Source: DAOQVR01 sp035341665 (GTDB lineage Bacteria; Chloroflexota; Anaerolineae; JAAYZQ01). Taken from it: 64,000 nt of DNA. Shown piece by piece: positions 34,661 through 42,677 of this stretch (the stretch's first letter is position 1; every line of letters begins with the position of its first letter). Location of the stretch: NCBI GenBank assembly GCA_035341665.1, contig DAOQVR010000003.1, positions 124,001 to 188,000 of the forward strand. Reading direction: 5' to 3'. Under the pieces are notes generated by a model. It made no database searches. It was not told the origin of the DNA and saw only the letters and a program-made list of their open reading frames with translations. A program made the position numbers and the translations under genes.

Positions 34661-35731
34661 CTATGAGGACGCGTCGTTGTTCGCCGGTGGCTCGCCGCCA
34701 GTTTGTGGGTGAGCGGGCACGGCCCAGTGGCGGATCCGGGCGGAAACCGTGGAAATGCGTCCTTCTCCGATCAGGACGTTGATCGAGACGGCGACAGCCA
34801 TGATCAGGCCCATCACCGACTGGACCCAGTAGCTGGTGATTCCGGTAGCGACGACCCCGGCTTGAAGCGAGCCGATGACATAGGTGCCGAAAAAAGTGCC
34901 GACGATACTGCCCTGGCCGCCGGAGATCAAGGTTCCGCCGATAAAGACCGCAGCCATAACAGGCAGCATATAGCCTTGTCCCTGTGTTGGATAGAAGACG
35001 TTAATCTCGGTCGTCAGCAACACGCCCGCGAAAGCGGCAAGCACGCCCATCAGGGTGAAGAGCTTGATCCGAGTCGTCTCCACGTTGATGCCCATCACCC
35101 GCGCCACGTTCGGGTTGTCGCCGATGAACATGATCGCCTCGCCGAACGTGTGGCGGTTGAGAATGAACCAGAGAAGTATGGCAAGCGCCAACCCCCAGAC
35201 CGCCTGGGCAGGGATAACGCCAAAGATTCGACCGGTGAGGATCGTGTGGACGGCGGTATCCTCTATTTCCTTGATGTTTACTTGGAGCCCATTCGCGATC
35301 AGAATCGTGATCCCATACCAGAAGAATTGCGTAGCGAGCGTCGCCATGATCGAGGGCACATGAATCTTGGCGACGAGCAGGCCATTGATATACCCGGCCA
35401 GAGCGCCGGCGGCAAGGGCAAGGACGATGCCAATCCAGGGGGCCAGGGGCGTATTCAGGTTCTTGAAAGCCCAGGCGAAGGCGAATCCGGACAGCGCGAC
35501 TACCGCTGGGAAGCTCAGATCGATCTCTCCCGCGGTGATGACGAGGGTAAGACCCAAACCCAGAACAAGCGGGGGAGCTACGGTCTGCAGGAAGGACATG
35601 TAGATCAGGGGTCTCGTAAAGACAGCCGGAGCCGTGATCAAGAATGCGCCATACAGGAGTACCAATACCCCAATAACAGGGAGACCCTCAACTCTTCTAA
35701 GGAACGCAAGAGGGGAGTGTCTTGGTTTCAT
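34661..35731 (-). CDS. Sugar-type ABC transporter permease (RbsC-like)
   Basis: A 356-residue permease with about ten helices, of the ribose/branched-substrate BPD_transp_2 family. GLGLTLVITAGEIDLSFPAV is the conserved start motif (compare TGGIDLSVGS in RbsC), followed by VPSIMATLATQFFWYG and the EAA-like region FGEAIMFIGDNPNVARVMGI. It would form the membrane channel of an importer for a sugar, sugar alcohol or similar ligand. Its ATG overlaps the stop of the ATPase gene by 4 nt. It is the last gene of a three-gene operon. Confidence 0.88.
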   Translation of the reverse strand: MKPRHSPLAFLRRVEGLPVIGVLVLLYGAFLITAPAVFTRPLIYMSFLQTVAPPLVLGLGLTLVITAGEIDLSFPAVVALSGFAFAWAFKNLNTPLAPWIGIVLALAAGALAGYINGLLVAKIHVPSIMATLATQFFWYGITILIANGLQVNIKEIEDTAVHTILTGRIFGVIPAQAVWGLALAILLWFILNRHTFGEAIMFIGDNPNVARVMGINVETTRIKLFTLMGVLAAFAGVLLTTEINVFYPTQGQGYMLPVMAAVFIGGTLISGGQGSIVGTFFGTYVIGSLQAGVVATGITSYWVQSVMGLIMAVAVSINVLIGEGRISTVSARIRHWAVPAHPQTGGEPPANNDASS

Positions 35732-36516
35732 GATTCTGCCTTGTCTTTAAAGCCGTGTGCATATTCGAGCAGGAACTCGCCCAACCCTTTCAGGGAGATC
35801 TCTTCCTTGGCGATACTCGCGACGATCTTTGCACGGTCCATGATGATAAAACGATCAGATATCTCGTAAACGTCCTGGATGTCGTGGGAGATGTAGATGC
35901 AGGCCTTGCCTCCCTCCTTGATCCTATGCACAAAGTCAAGCACCTTGCGCACCTCCTTCAGGGAGAGGGCAGTCGTCGGCTCGTCGAGGATGATGAGCTC
36001 GGCCTTGAAATGCATGGCCCTTCCGATCGACACCCCCTGACGCTCTCCACCGGAAAGCACACTCACCCTCGAATCCACGGTGATGCCCTTGCCACGGAAC
36101 CCGATCGTGTTGAGCATGATCTCGCTGGCGATCTGTTTCTCCTTCTTGACGTCTATGAAACCGAATCGGCGGGTGATCTGGCGTCCGACGAAGAAATTCC
36201 GCCACAGGACCTGTTTCTCGCCCAGCGACCTGTCCTGGTAGACGGTTTCAACTCCGTACGCGCGCGCCTGCTTGACGTTATACCTCCTGAAATCGACTTG
36301 GCGACCGGCGACATAGAGCTCGCCGCTGGTCGGTGGGAACACCCCGGTCAGGATTTTCACAAGCGTCGACTTCCCGGCGCCGTTGTCGCCGATGAGTCCG
36401 ACAATCTCGTTGCGGCCTATTTCGAGAGTGACCTTCTTCAGGGCGCACACGAGACCGAAATACTTCTCGATATTGACCAGTTGCGCGGCGTACTGCTCGA
36501 CAGGAGCGTCAGCCAC
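35728..36516 (-). CDS. Sugar-type ABC transporter ATPase, single-domain
   Basis: A 262-residue ATPase. Walker A is GDNGAGKSTL, the signature is LSGGERQG, Walker B is LIILDEPT and the switch His is in ISHD. RbsA-type proteins have two such domains; this one has a single domain, so it must act as a homodimer. GTG 36516 is chosen because AGGAGG lies 7 nt upstream; the longer frame from 36573 runs through the terminator hairpin. It overlaps the permease gene by 4 nt. Confidence 0.86.
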   Translation of the reverse strand: MADAPVEQYAAQLVNIEKYFGLVCALKKVTLEIGRNEIVGLIGDNGAGKSTLVKILTGVFPPTSGELYVAGRQVDFRRYNVKQARAYGVETVYQDRSLGEKQVLWRNFFVGRQITRRFGFIDVKKEKQIASEIMLNTIGFRGKGITVDSRVSVLSGGERQGVSIGRAMHFKAELIILDEPTTALSLKEVRKVLDFVHRIKEGGKACIYISHDIQDVYEISDRFIIMDRAKIVASIAKEEISLKGLGEFLLEYAHGFKDKAES

Positions 36517-36545
36517 AACAGAACCTCCTAGTGCATGATGAGAAA

Positions 36546-36573
36546 ATGCCCCCGCCATGGAAGGCGGGGGCAT
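36546..36573 (-). terminator. Internal terminator between binding-protein and ATPase genes
   Basis: An 11-bp perfect GC-rich stem (36546-36556 with 36563-36573, 6-nt loop), followed on the minus strand by TTTTCT. It lies 12 nt after the binding-protein stop and should stop most transcripts, so the binding protein is made in excess over the ATPase and permease. Confidence 0.8.
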
Positions 36574-36585
36574 CTGGAAATCGGA

Positions 36586-37614
36586 CTAGCGGATTCCTTC
36601 CTCGATCAGGGGCGCTATTTGGGCGACGTTCGCCGGGGTAACAGTGCCTACACCGGTATTGATGTGCAGGCCCGGGATCAGATAGTTCACCATCAGCCAG
36701 ATCTGTTGTACCGGGAAGTACCCCTGCAGGTACAGCACCTGGTCAAAGCTGGCGCTGATCCAGCCCTTTTGGATGCCGTCAATCGTGGCGGGCGAAAGGT
36801 CGATGCCGCCGACGATGATGTCGCCGGGCTTTTTCCCCGCTGCCTCGAGCACCTTCGGCAGGGTTGAGGTGATATTGCCGTGCTGGGTTCCGATCGCTTT
36901 GAGAGTGGGATTGGCTTCCATGTATGCCGTCAGGATCGGAATCGCCAACGACGCCTCGGTGTCCACTTCGTTGGTGACGTCGAGCGTCTCCACCACGACT
37001 CCGGCAGCTTCAAGCGCATCTTTGATACCCTGAGGGCTCTGGCTTCGTCCCTCCTGGTGCCAAATATCGTAGACGAGAGCCTTGTCGCCGGCCTTCAGCC
37101 CTGCCGCGACCATCGCCAAACCGGTCACATAGCCGCCGTCATATAGATTGGCTCCGGCATAGCCGAACCCCTTGGTCTGGTATTTCAGCTCGTTGTTCGG
37201 GAGCGGGTTGTTGCCGCTGGTGACGCAGATGCCCATGCCCACGGCCTGATCGATGAGCGACCCCATGGCGTCTTCCCCGGGATGGCCCATGATGGCAATG
37301 CCGTCCGGGTTGGCGGCTATGGCTTCCTTGAACTGCTCGATCATCTTCTGTGAATCCCACCCCGAGTACTGCTCGAAGAGCTGGATCCCCAGGTGCGCCG
37401 CGGCAGCCTTGGCGCCGTTCGTGCGTGCCAACGTCGATGGGTCACCTTGCTGGCCACCCATCTGCATATAGACGGCGAGCCCTTTGCCGGTGCCAGCAGT
37501 TGTGCCTGCCGGACCAGCAGTAGCCGCTTTCGAGCCGCACCCGGCGAGAGCTACGCCGGCGACACCAAGCGCAGTTGCGCGCAAGAAATCGCGTCGACTG
37601 AATCTGTTTGTCAT
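36586..37614 (-). CDS. Periplasmic-binding-protein-like sugar-binding lipoprotein
   Basis: A 342-residue substrate-binding protein of the Peripla_BP_4 family. The N-terminus has a twin-arginine motif SRRDFLR and a lipobox LAGC, so the protein may be exported folded and then lipidated. The mature part contains NPDGIAIMGHPG and DIIVGGIDLSPATIDGIQKG, as in ribose- and galactose-binding proteins. First gene of the importer operon, with AAGGAG upstream of ATG 37614. The ligand is not known; no sugar kinase or isomerase is adjacent. Confidence 0.85.
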   Translation of the reverse strand: MTNRFSRRDFLRATALGVAGVALAGCGSKAATAGPAGTTAGTGKGLAVYMQMGGQQGDPSTLARTNGAKAAAAHLGIQLFEQYSGWDSQKMIEQFKEAIAANPDGIAIMGHPGEDAMGSLIDQAVGMGICVTSGNNPLPNNELKYQTKGFGYAGANLYDGGYVTGLAMVAAGLKAGDKALVYDIWHQEGRSQSPQGIKDALEAAGVVVETLDVTNEVDTEASLAIPILTAYMEANPTLKAIGTQHGNITSTLPKVLEAAGKKPGDIIVGGIDLSPATIDGIQKGWISASFDQVLYLQGYFPVQQIWLMVNYLIPGLHINTGVGTVTPANVAQIAPLIEEGIR

Positions 37615-37857
37615 CTTTGTTTTCTCCTTGTTCTAATGGTCTTTCAGATCATGCTTGTGTGGAATCTGCAGTCCAGTTTTTTGGGTAGAGGCTATCCTTG
37701 GCTATGACCGGTGGTCTCTACTCACTTCTTGCCACGCTCGCGATGGTCAATAGGTTACCTCCTTCCTGAATGCGCACACACGCTGCTCACCGCAAGCCAC
37801 ACCCTGCGCTTGGCGCTCGCGATAGACGCGAGGACTGCCATAGGTCTCGTACCTGCT
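37615..37857 (-). promoter_or_regulatory. Long leader of the ABC importer operon
   Basis: About 235 nt of 5' untranslated region between the promoter and the binding-protein start. It holds an isolated strong Shine-Dalgarno and a mini open frame (37718-37750). I recognise no known riboswitch. The leader length suggests post-transcriptional control. Confidence 0.4.
37718..37750 (-). CDS. Possible 10-residue leader peptide
   Basis: AGGAGG (37763-37758, minus strand) lies 7 nt before a TTG that opens a 10-codon frame (reads MTIASVARSE) ending in TAG at 37718. The Shine-Dalgarno is better than that of many genes here, yet no long frame follows. It may be a regulatory upstream peptide or chance. 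Confidence 0.25.
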   Translation of the reverse strand: MTIASVARSE

Positions 37858-37886
37858 ATTATACACCATGTCGATCTTGTTGACAA
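37858..37886 (-). promoter_or_regulatory. Promoter of the ABC importer operon
   Basis: Minus strand: TTGTCA (37886-37881), a 17-nt spacer and a perfect TATAAT (37863-37858). Predicted start near 37851. Confidence 0.7.
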
Positions 37887-37923
37887 ATGCACGATTCGCC
37901 ATCTTTCGTGCGCTGACAGGCCG

Positions 37924-38232
37924 TTAACGGCAGGCATAGCAGCCTGGTGCCTCGTACGTCTTGACACCCAGAGCCTGGCGCCACAAGGCGAACGAGCGCC
38001 TGGACAACAGGCGCAGCCCATGCCGGCACACCCCCTCGGCCACAGGATCCTCGCCGTGGGTCGAGAAGAGCCAGCGAAGCTGCTCCCAGGTGCCCCGCTC
38101 CAACAGCCGCTCGATGATCACGCCTCGGTGCTCCTCCAGGTCGATGGAGGCGAAATCGTACTCCGAGAACAGCCAGGCAGTCGCGCCAGGCAACCGCCCG
38201 ACCGCCTGTGTCTCGCGCCCGTCCGTACTCAC
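37924..38232 (-). CDS. Small DUF protein (DUF6922-like) coupled to the aldo/keto reductase
   Basis: A 102-residue protein. WLFSEYDFASIDLEEHRGVI, IERLLERGTWEQLRWLF and VCRHGLRLLSRRSFALWR are helical stretches typical of a small family found next to toxin-antitoxin-like or nucleotidyltransferase genes in many bacteria. GTG 38232 is 8 nt after the stop of the aldo/keto reductase gene. The longer frame upstream is antisense noise within that gene. The C-terminus ends in CYACR. Function unknown. Confidence 0.6.
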   Translation of the reverse strand: MSTDGRETQAVGRLPGATAWLFSEYDFASIDLEEHRGVIIERLLERGTWEQLRWLFSTHGEDPVAEGVCRHGLRLLSRRSFALWRQALGVKTYEAPGCYACR

Positions 38233-38240
38233 GCTGCCCC

Positions 38241-39425
38241 CTATCCGGTCGCCGGCACTTGGCCCGGTTTCTGCCCCAGCGCCTCGTGCACCTTCTTCAT
38301 CCACTCCGGGATGTCGATGTGCTGCGGGCACTTCTCCAGGCACTCCCCGCACTCGATGCATTGGCCGGCACGAGCCTTCTCGTCCAGCCAGGCGTAGAAC
38401 TGCTTCGACCGCCCCTCGTCGCCAAACATCTGCAGGTCGTTGTAGATCTCGAACACTTCGGGGATGTTCACCCCGCTCGGGCACGGCATGCAGTACTTGC
38501 AGCCTGTGCATGGAATGGCGCACAGCGCCTGGTACGCGTCGCGCACTTTCGCCACCAGCGCCAGTTCCTCTTCGCTCATCGTCCCGACGCCGGAGCGATC
38601 CGCGCTCGCCAAGTTCTCCTCCACCTGCTCCATCGTACTCATGCCGCTCAGCACCAGCGACACTTCGGGCTGGTCCCACACCCACTGCAGCGCCCAGTCG
38701 GCGGGGGTACGAGGGTCGGGAGACCGGCCCGAACAAGGTTGGTAGGAATCCCAGAGGGCCTGGACTGAGGTGGGGATGTTCTGCGCCAGCGCCCCACCGC
38801 GGAGGGGCTCCATAATGACGACGGCGAGTCCCTTGCCGGCGGCGTACTGGAGGCCGCGCGTGCCGGCCTGGCACTCCACGTCCAGGTAGTTGTACTGGAT
38901 CTGGCAGAAATGCCAGCCATCGTAGGCGTCCACGATATCCTGGAAGGCCTCGTAGCTGTCGTGGAAGGAGAAGCCCAGGTGGCCAATGCGCCCATCGGCC
39001 ATGGCGCGCTCCGCCCACGGCAAGACCCCTTGATCCCGCACCTTGGGCCAGCTGTCTGCGCCAAGGGAGTGCAGCAGGTAGAAGTCGACGTGCTCAGTCT
39101 GCAGTCGGCGCAGCTGCTCATCCAGAAAGCGGTCAAAGTCCTCCGGCTTCTCGACAAGCCAGCAGGGCAACTTGGTTGCCAGCCGGACTCGGTCACGATA
39201 GCCGTCGCCCAGGGCGCGGCCCAGGAACGGCTCGCTGTTCCCGCGGTGGTAGCCCCAGGCCGTGTCTACGTAGTTGACTCCCTGGTCGATGGCATGGCGG
39301 ATCATGCGGGTGGCTTCCTCTTCGTCGATCCTGCCGTGGTCGTGGTCGATCACAGGCAGGCGCATGGCGCCAAAGCCAAGCGCAGATGGTTTCCAGTCGA
39401 TCCTTCCGAAACACCGGTACTTCAT
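38241..39425 (-). CDS. Aldo/keto reductase fused to a C-terminal 4Fe-4S ferredoxin domain
   Basis: A 394-residue protein. The AKR barrel (residues 1-~285) has the tetrad in YVDTAWGYHRGN (Asp, Tyr), LATKLP (Lys) and YLLHSLG (His). The C-terminus has CTGCKYCMPCP and CIECGECLEKCP, giving two 4Fe-4S clusters with HIDIPEWMKKVHEAL at the end. Such fusions are common in anaerobes and may use ferredoxin-linked electrons. ATG 39425 is preferred over ATG 39434, as AAGGG is 9 nt upstream of it. A decayed relative of its 3' end lies at 34138-34466. The small DUF gene follows directly. Confidence 0.85.
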   Translation of the reverse strand: MKYRCFGRIDWKPSALGFGAMRLPVIDHDHGRIDEEEATRMIRHAIDQGVNYVDTAWGYHRGNSEPFLGRALGDGYRDRVRLATKLPCWLVEKPEDFDRFLDEQLRRLQTEHVDFYLLHSLGADSWPKVRDQGVLPWAERAMADGRIGHLGFSFHDSYEAFQDIVDAYDGWHFCQIQYNYLDVECQAGTRGLQYAAGKGLAVVIMEPLRGGALAQNIPTSVQALWDSYQPCSGRSPDPRTPADWALQWVWDQPEVSLVLSGMSTMEQVEENLASADRSGVGTMSEEELALVAKVRDAYQALCAIPCTGCKYCMPCPSGVNIPEVFEIYNDLQMFGDEGRSKQFYAWLDEKARAGQCIECGECLEKCPQHIDIPEWMKKVHEALGQKPGQVPATG

Positions 39426-39484
39426 GAGTTCCATCCCTTCTTGCTGCCGCTGGCGCAGCGATGCGATTGTGCCCGAGGACCCGG

Positions 39485-40228
39485 TCACTCCTGGCAGGCG
39501 GCGAGAGCGATGACGGAGGTTCCCCAAGGGAGGCTCACGTGCCGCAGGAGGCCAGCCTCGGCTTTGCCGACGGCATCCAGTAGTTGGTTGACCAACGGGG
39601 ATGCCGGCTCCATCTCCACCTGGTAGGCATCGTCGCCCAGGTGGGGCGAGGCCAGGTCGGGCTCTGCGCGCCCGCGCCGCAGCAGGATGAGCGCCGCCGC
39701 AGCGTGGAAGGTGAGAAAGTGGGTGTACGAGACTCGCAGCGGGCGAAAGCCGCCGCCGGCCAAACGCGCTCTGAGGCTTCCGGCGGTATAGCGGCGCTGG
39801 TGCCTGTTGATGACGTCGTTGTGGCTCCAAAGAAACTGGAAAGCCGGGACCGTGACCAGCAGCTTGCCTCCAGGTCGCAGCACACGGCGGCACTCCGAGA
39901 GGACTCGGGACTCGCCCGGTACGTGCTCAATGGTGTCCAGAAGGGCGACCAGATCAAAGGTCGCACCGGCAAAGGGCAGCTCCTCGGCGCTGCCCTGCAC
40001 GGCGTCCAAACCTCGCCGGCGCGCGACCTCCAGAGGGCGCGGGTTGTTGTCGACACCGCGCACACGGCCATAGTGGCGCAGGTGGTGGGTCATGTTGGCC
40101 GCGCCGCAGCCGACGTCGAGTATCTCCGGGTAGCCGTCGGGACCCGCAAAGCGGTCGAGATATGCCAATATGGCCCGCGTCCGCGTCGCGAACCACCAAT
40201 GCCTGTCCTCGTCGAGGACCACATCCAT
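39485..40228 (-). CDS. Class I SAM-dependent methyltransferase
   Basis: A 247-residue methyltransferase. Motif I is ILDVGCGAANMTHHL, the acidic loop is VRGVDNNP, and motif IV/post-I is LVALLDTIEHVPGE. RVLRPGGKLLVTVPAFQFLW is typical of the Methyltransf_11/UbiE-like group. It starts 35 nt after the glycosyltransferase stop. A surface polysaccharide or lipid is a plausible substrate given that neighbour, but this is inference from position only. Confidence 0.8.
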   Translation of the reverse strand: MDVVLDEDRHWWFATRTRAILAYLDRFAGPDGYPEILDVGCGAANMTHHLRHYGRVRGVDNNPRPLEVARRRGLDAVQGSAEELPFAGATFDLVALLDTIEHVPGESRVLSECRRVLRPGGKLLVTVPAFQFLWSHNDVINRHQRRYTAGSLRARLAGGGFRPLRVSYTHFLTFHAAAALILLRRGRAEPDLASPHLGDDAYQVEMEPASPLVNQLLDAVGKAEAGLLRHVSLPWGTSVIALAACQE

Positions 40229-40262
40229 CGGAGTAGAGAGTCCTGCCACTGGGCTGCCCCTC

Positions 40263-41783
40263 CTATCGGGCGGGCAGAATTGTAGCACAGGCCGGCGTGC
40301 TGCGCACACGTTCGGCGAGGCCACGCCGGGTAGCCCCACAGGCCATCACTGCCGCAGCCAGCGGCACGCCGGGCATCCAGAAGCGAACGTACCCGATCGG
40401 TCCGGGCATGAGGACCAGAACGAGAAGGAACAGGGCAATGCTCAGCAGGACCCCGGGCGACCGGCGGAGTGCCCACAGGCCGGAGAGGAGGAAGAAGAAG
40501 CCGATCGCTGAGACGATCATCGAGGCCAGCCACATGGCGCGCTGCCCGGCGGTCTGACCGGACCACCAACTGGAGGCGGGCTGCCAATCCCGCTCGCGCA
40601 GCGCCCGGCCGAGTAGATCGCTCAGCGCATCAGAGACGGGCCAGGGCTCGTCCAAGAGAGCCGCGTGCCAGTAGCGGTGCAGCTCCGGCACGAGGGAGCG
40701 TGCCGCCCCTTTGAGGTGCGCCGCCAGGTAGGCCATCCGGTTCTGCCGCACGATGGAGCGCGCGGTCGTGACCAGGTCGGCACTGCGGCGGGCCGCCTCG
40801 GCGGCGTCCCGCGGCAGCTGCGCCTCGGTCCAGCCGCCTGCGCGGGCCGCCGGGGCGACGACAGACTGCATGTATACCTCCTCCCAGCGTGCGGTCCAGG
40901 CAGCCGCCACTTCGCCGCGGGACTGGAGGATCGCGGCGACGGCGCTCACATGCGCCTGATTGCTCTCAAACGCCAGCGATAGGAAGGGCCTGCCAAAGAG
41001 GAGCTGGTTGCGCGAGAGCCAGGGCAGCAGGGTGAGCATGGCGACGGCCGCCAGTGCTGCCCCCTCCATCCAGGCGCGCAGACGGACGCGACGCCGCTCG
41101 ATGATCCAGCCGAGCGCAAGCAGGAAGGGCAGCAGGAGAGCATGGGGCTTGCAGAGGATGCAGAGCCCCGCTAGGAGCCCGGTTGCTGCCAAGAGCAGGT
41201 GCCGGCGCTCCGCTACCGCGAGTGCGTGCAGGTAGGTGCAGAAGGTCCCTGTTGCCAGAAACGCCAGCAATACCTCTGTCATCGCCTCCCCGACGAAGAG
41301 GAAGGAAACCGGGTTGAGTGCATAGAGGAGCGCTGCGATCAAGCCGCGGCGCCGCCCGGCCAAACGGCAGCCCAGGCAGAAGACCAAGGCCGCCGTCCCT
41401 GTGTCCACCAGGGCCTGGGCCACGGGAACGGCCAACGGGGCATCGCGGGTGGTCACGAGCAGGAGCGCCAGGAATGCAGGATAGAGTGGCGTGCGCAGGC
41501 CGTCCGGAACATAGGGCGGCTCGGTGCGGAGCGAAAGGACGCCCTGCTCGACCAGGTTCAGGGCGAGGATCCGGTAGCCTTGGGCGTCGATGCTGGCATA
41601 GACAGAGGAAGGAGCCACGTGAACGGCGAAGATGAGCCTCAGACAGAGAGCAGCGACAAGGATCGCCGCCATAGGCCAACGAGTGTGCTCGGAAGGGCGC
41701 CCGTCCCGGACGCTCACCGCGGTACCTGTGCACGACGGGTGCCGCGGCGGGGCGCTCGTGGTCGCAGCTTCAGCCGCGGCCAT
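40263..41783 (-). CDS. GT39/ArnT-like membrane glycosyltransferase
   Basis: About 506 residues with 10-12 hydrophobic helices. The first outer loop has YASIDAQGYRILALNL, with an acidic residue where the PMT/ArnT family has its catalytic Asp. RTPLYPAFLALLLV follows, as in dolichol- or undecaprenyl-phosphate sugar-dependent transferases. It would transfer a lipid-linked sugar outside the membrane. ATG 41783 is used; the frame to 41849 overlaps the upstream gene by 35 nt, and an internal ATG 60 codons in would also fit, so the start is uncertain. Confidence 0.68.
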   Translation of the reverse strand: MAAAEAATTSAPPRHPSCTGTAVSVRDGRPSEHTRWPMAAILVAALCLRLIFAVHVAPSSVYASIDAQGYRILALNLVEQGVLSLRTEPPYVPDGLRTPLYPAFLALLLVTTRDAPLAVPVAQALVDTGTAALVFCLGCRLAGRRRGLIAALLYALNPVSFLFVGEAMTEVLLAFLATGTFCTYLHALAVAERRHLLLAATGLLAGLCILCKPHALLLPFLLALGWIIERRRVRLRAWMEGAALAAVAMLTLLPWLSRNQLLFGRPFLSLAFESNQAHVSAVAAILQSRGEVAAAWTARWEEVYMQSVVAPAARAGGWTEAQLPRDAAEAARRSADLVTTARSIVRQNRMAYLAAHLKGAARSLVPELHRYWHAALLDEPWPVSDALSDLLGRALRERDWQPASSWWSGQTAGQRAMWLASMIVSAIGFFFLLSGLWALRRSPGVLLSIALFLLVLVLMPGPIGYVRFWMPGVPLAAAVMACGATRRGLAERVRSTPACATILPAR

Positions 41784-41814
41784 CCACCCGCTGGTGCCGG
41801 CGCAGGCATCCTGG

Positions 41815-42654
41815 TCATGCGATCCTGCGGCCCGGCATGGGCGGGCCACCGGCGTAGAGGGCCGTCACATCCATGGCGCCCAGGGTGGCACCGAAGCGGC
41901 GCCGGGAACCAAGCCAGCGGCCCTTCGCCTGGAAGGACACGACGTCCTGGGTCAGCAGGTTGGCCGCCACCGGGGTACCGGCCTCGAGCCCCGCGAACAG
42001 CCCGGCCGCTCTTCCCTCAGCACAGACAAGTGTCCGGTCCCCGGCCGGCTGGAGCGAGAGGAGCGGCGCAACAACGGGATACCCCGGCGTGGCCGGATGG
42101 GGCTGCCCGCCCTCCGCCACAAAGCTCAGCGCACACACCTTGGTCATGGCTGCGAAACGCCGTCGCGCTGGGATGGGCATGGGAACGGACCCAGCTCCCG
42201 CCGCCGGGGGCTGAGCGGCTCGGGCCACGAGATAATCGCGAACCACCTCGAGCTTGGAGATGCGTAGGTACGCCAGGACCGCCCGGACATCGACAATACC
42301 TGCGTCGCGTATGCCGGTATAGGCGTTGTAGCGCAGGAGGTCGGTGCTGTTCAGCTTGTCCACGTATGTACCGGCCCGCTCCCAGCCGGAGAAGTCACCC
42401 TGGAGCACCCAACCCTCAAGCTGGGGCGTGATCGCGAGGATGCCCAGACGCCGGTCGGCGTCGAGGTTCTGGACCGTTTTGCGCAGGAGAAAGTTGCCGA
42501 AGATCAGGCGATTTGGCACGTCGCCGGCCGGCATGATCGAGGTGACCGGCACCACGTTGGGCGCCCCGGCAGCATCGAGGGTGGCGAGGAACTTGGGGGT
42601 CATCTCGCCCCTGAGGGCATCCAGGAGGCCAGGTTGGGAATCGACGAGTGACAT
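41815..42654 (-). CDS. FMN-binding split-barrel (pyridoxamine 5'-phosphate oxidase-like) protein
   Basis: A 279-residue protein. The N-terminal 130 residues have the split-barrel pattern: FLATLDAAGAPNVVPVTSIM, RLIFGNFLLRKTVQNLDADR and LGILAITPQLEGWVLQGD. The C-terminal half is a second, unidentified domain. Members bind FMN, F420 or haem and act as oxidoreductases. AGGAGA precedes ATG 42654. It lies 23 nt downstream of the class III aminotransferase in the long operon that begins with the glycyl radical enzyme. Confidence 0.65.
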   Translation of the reverse strand: MSLVDSQPGLLDALRGEMTPKFLATLDAAGAPNVVPVTSIMPAGDVPNRLIFGNFLLRKTVQNLDADRRLGILAITPQLEGWVLQGDFSGWERAGTYVDKLNSTDLLRYNAYTGIRDAGIVDVRAVLAYLRISKLEVVRDYLVARAAQPPAAGAGSVPMPIPARRRFAAMTKVCALSFVAEGGQPHPATPGYPVVAPLLSLQPAGDRTLVCAEGRAAGLFAGLEAGTPVAANLLTQDVVSFQAKGRWLGSRRRFGATLGAMDVTALYAGGPPMPGRRIA

Positions 42655-42677
42655 AGGTGAATTCTCCTATCTGCGGA

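Noticed and set aside
38241..39018. Long minus-strand frame covering the aldo/keto reductase in another frame
   Set aside because: Only its last 102 codons (37924-38232) are outside the reductase and look like a real protein; the rest is a shadow.
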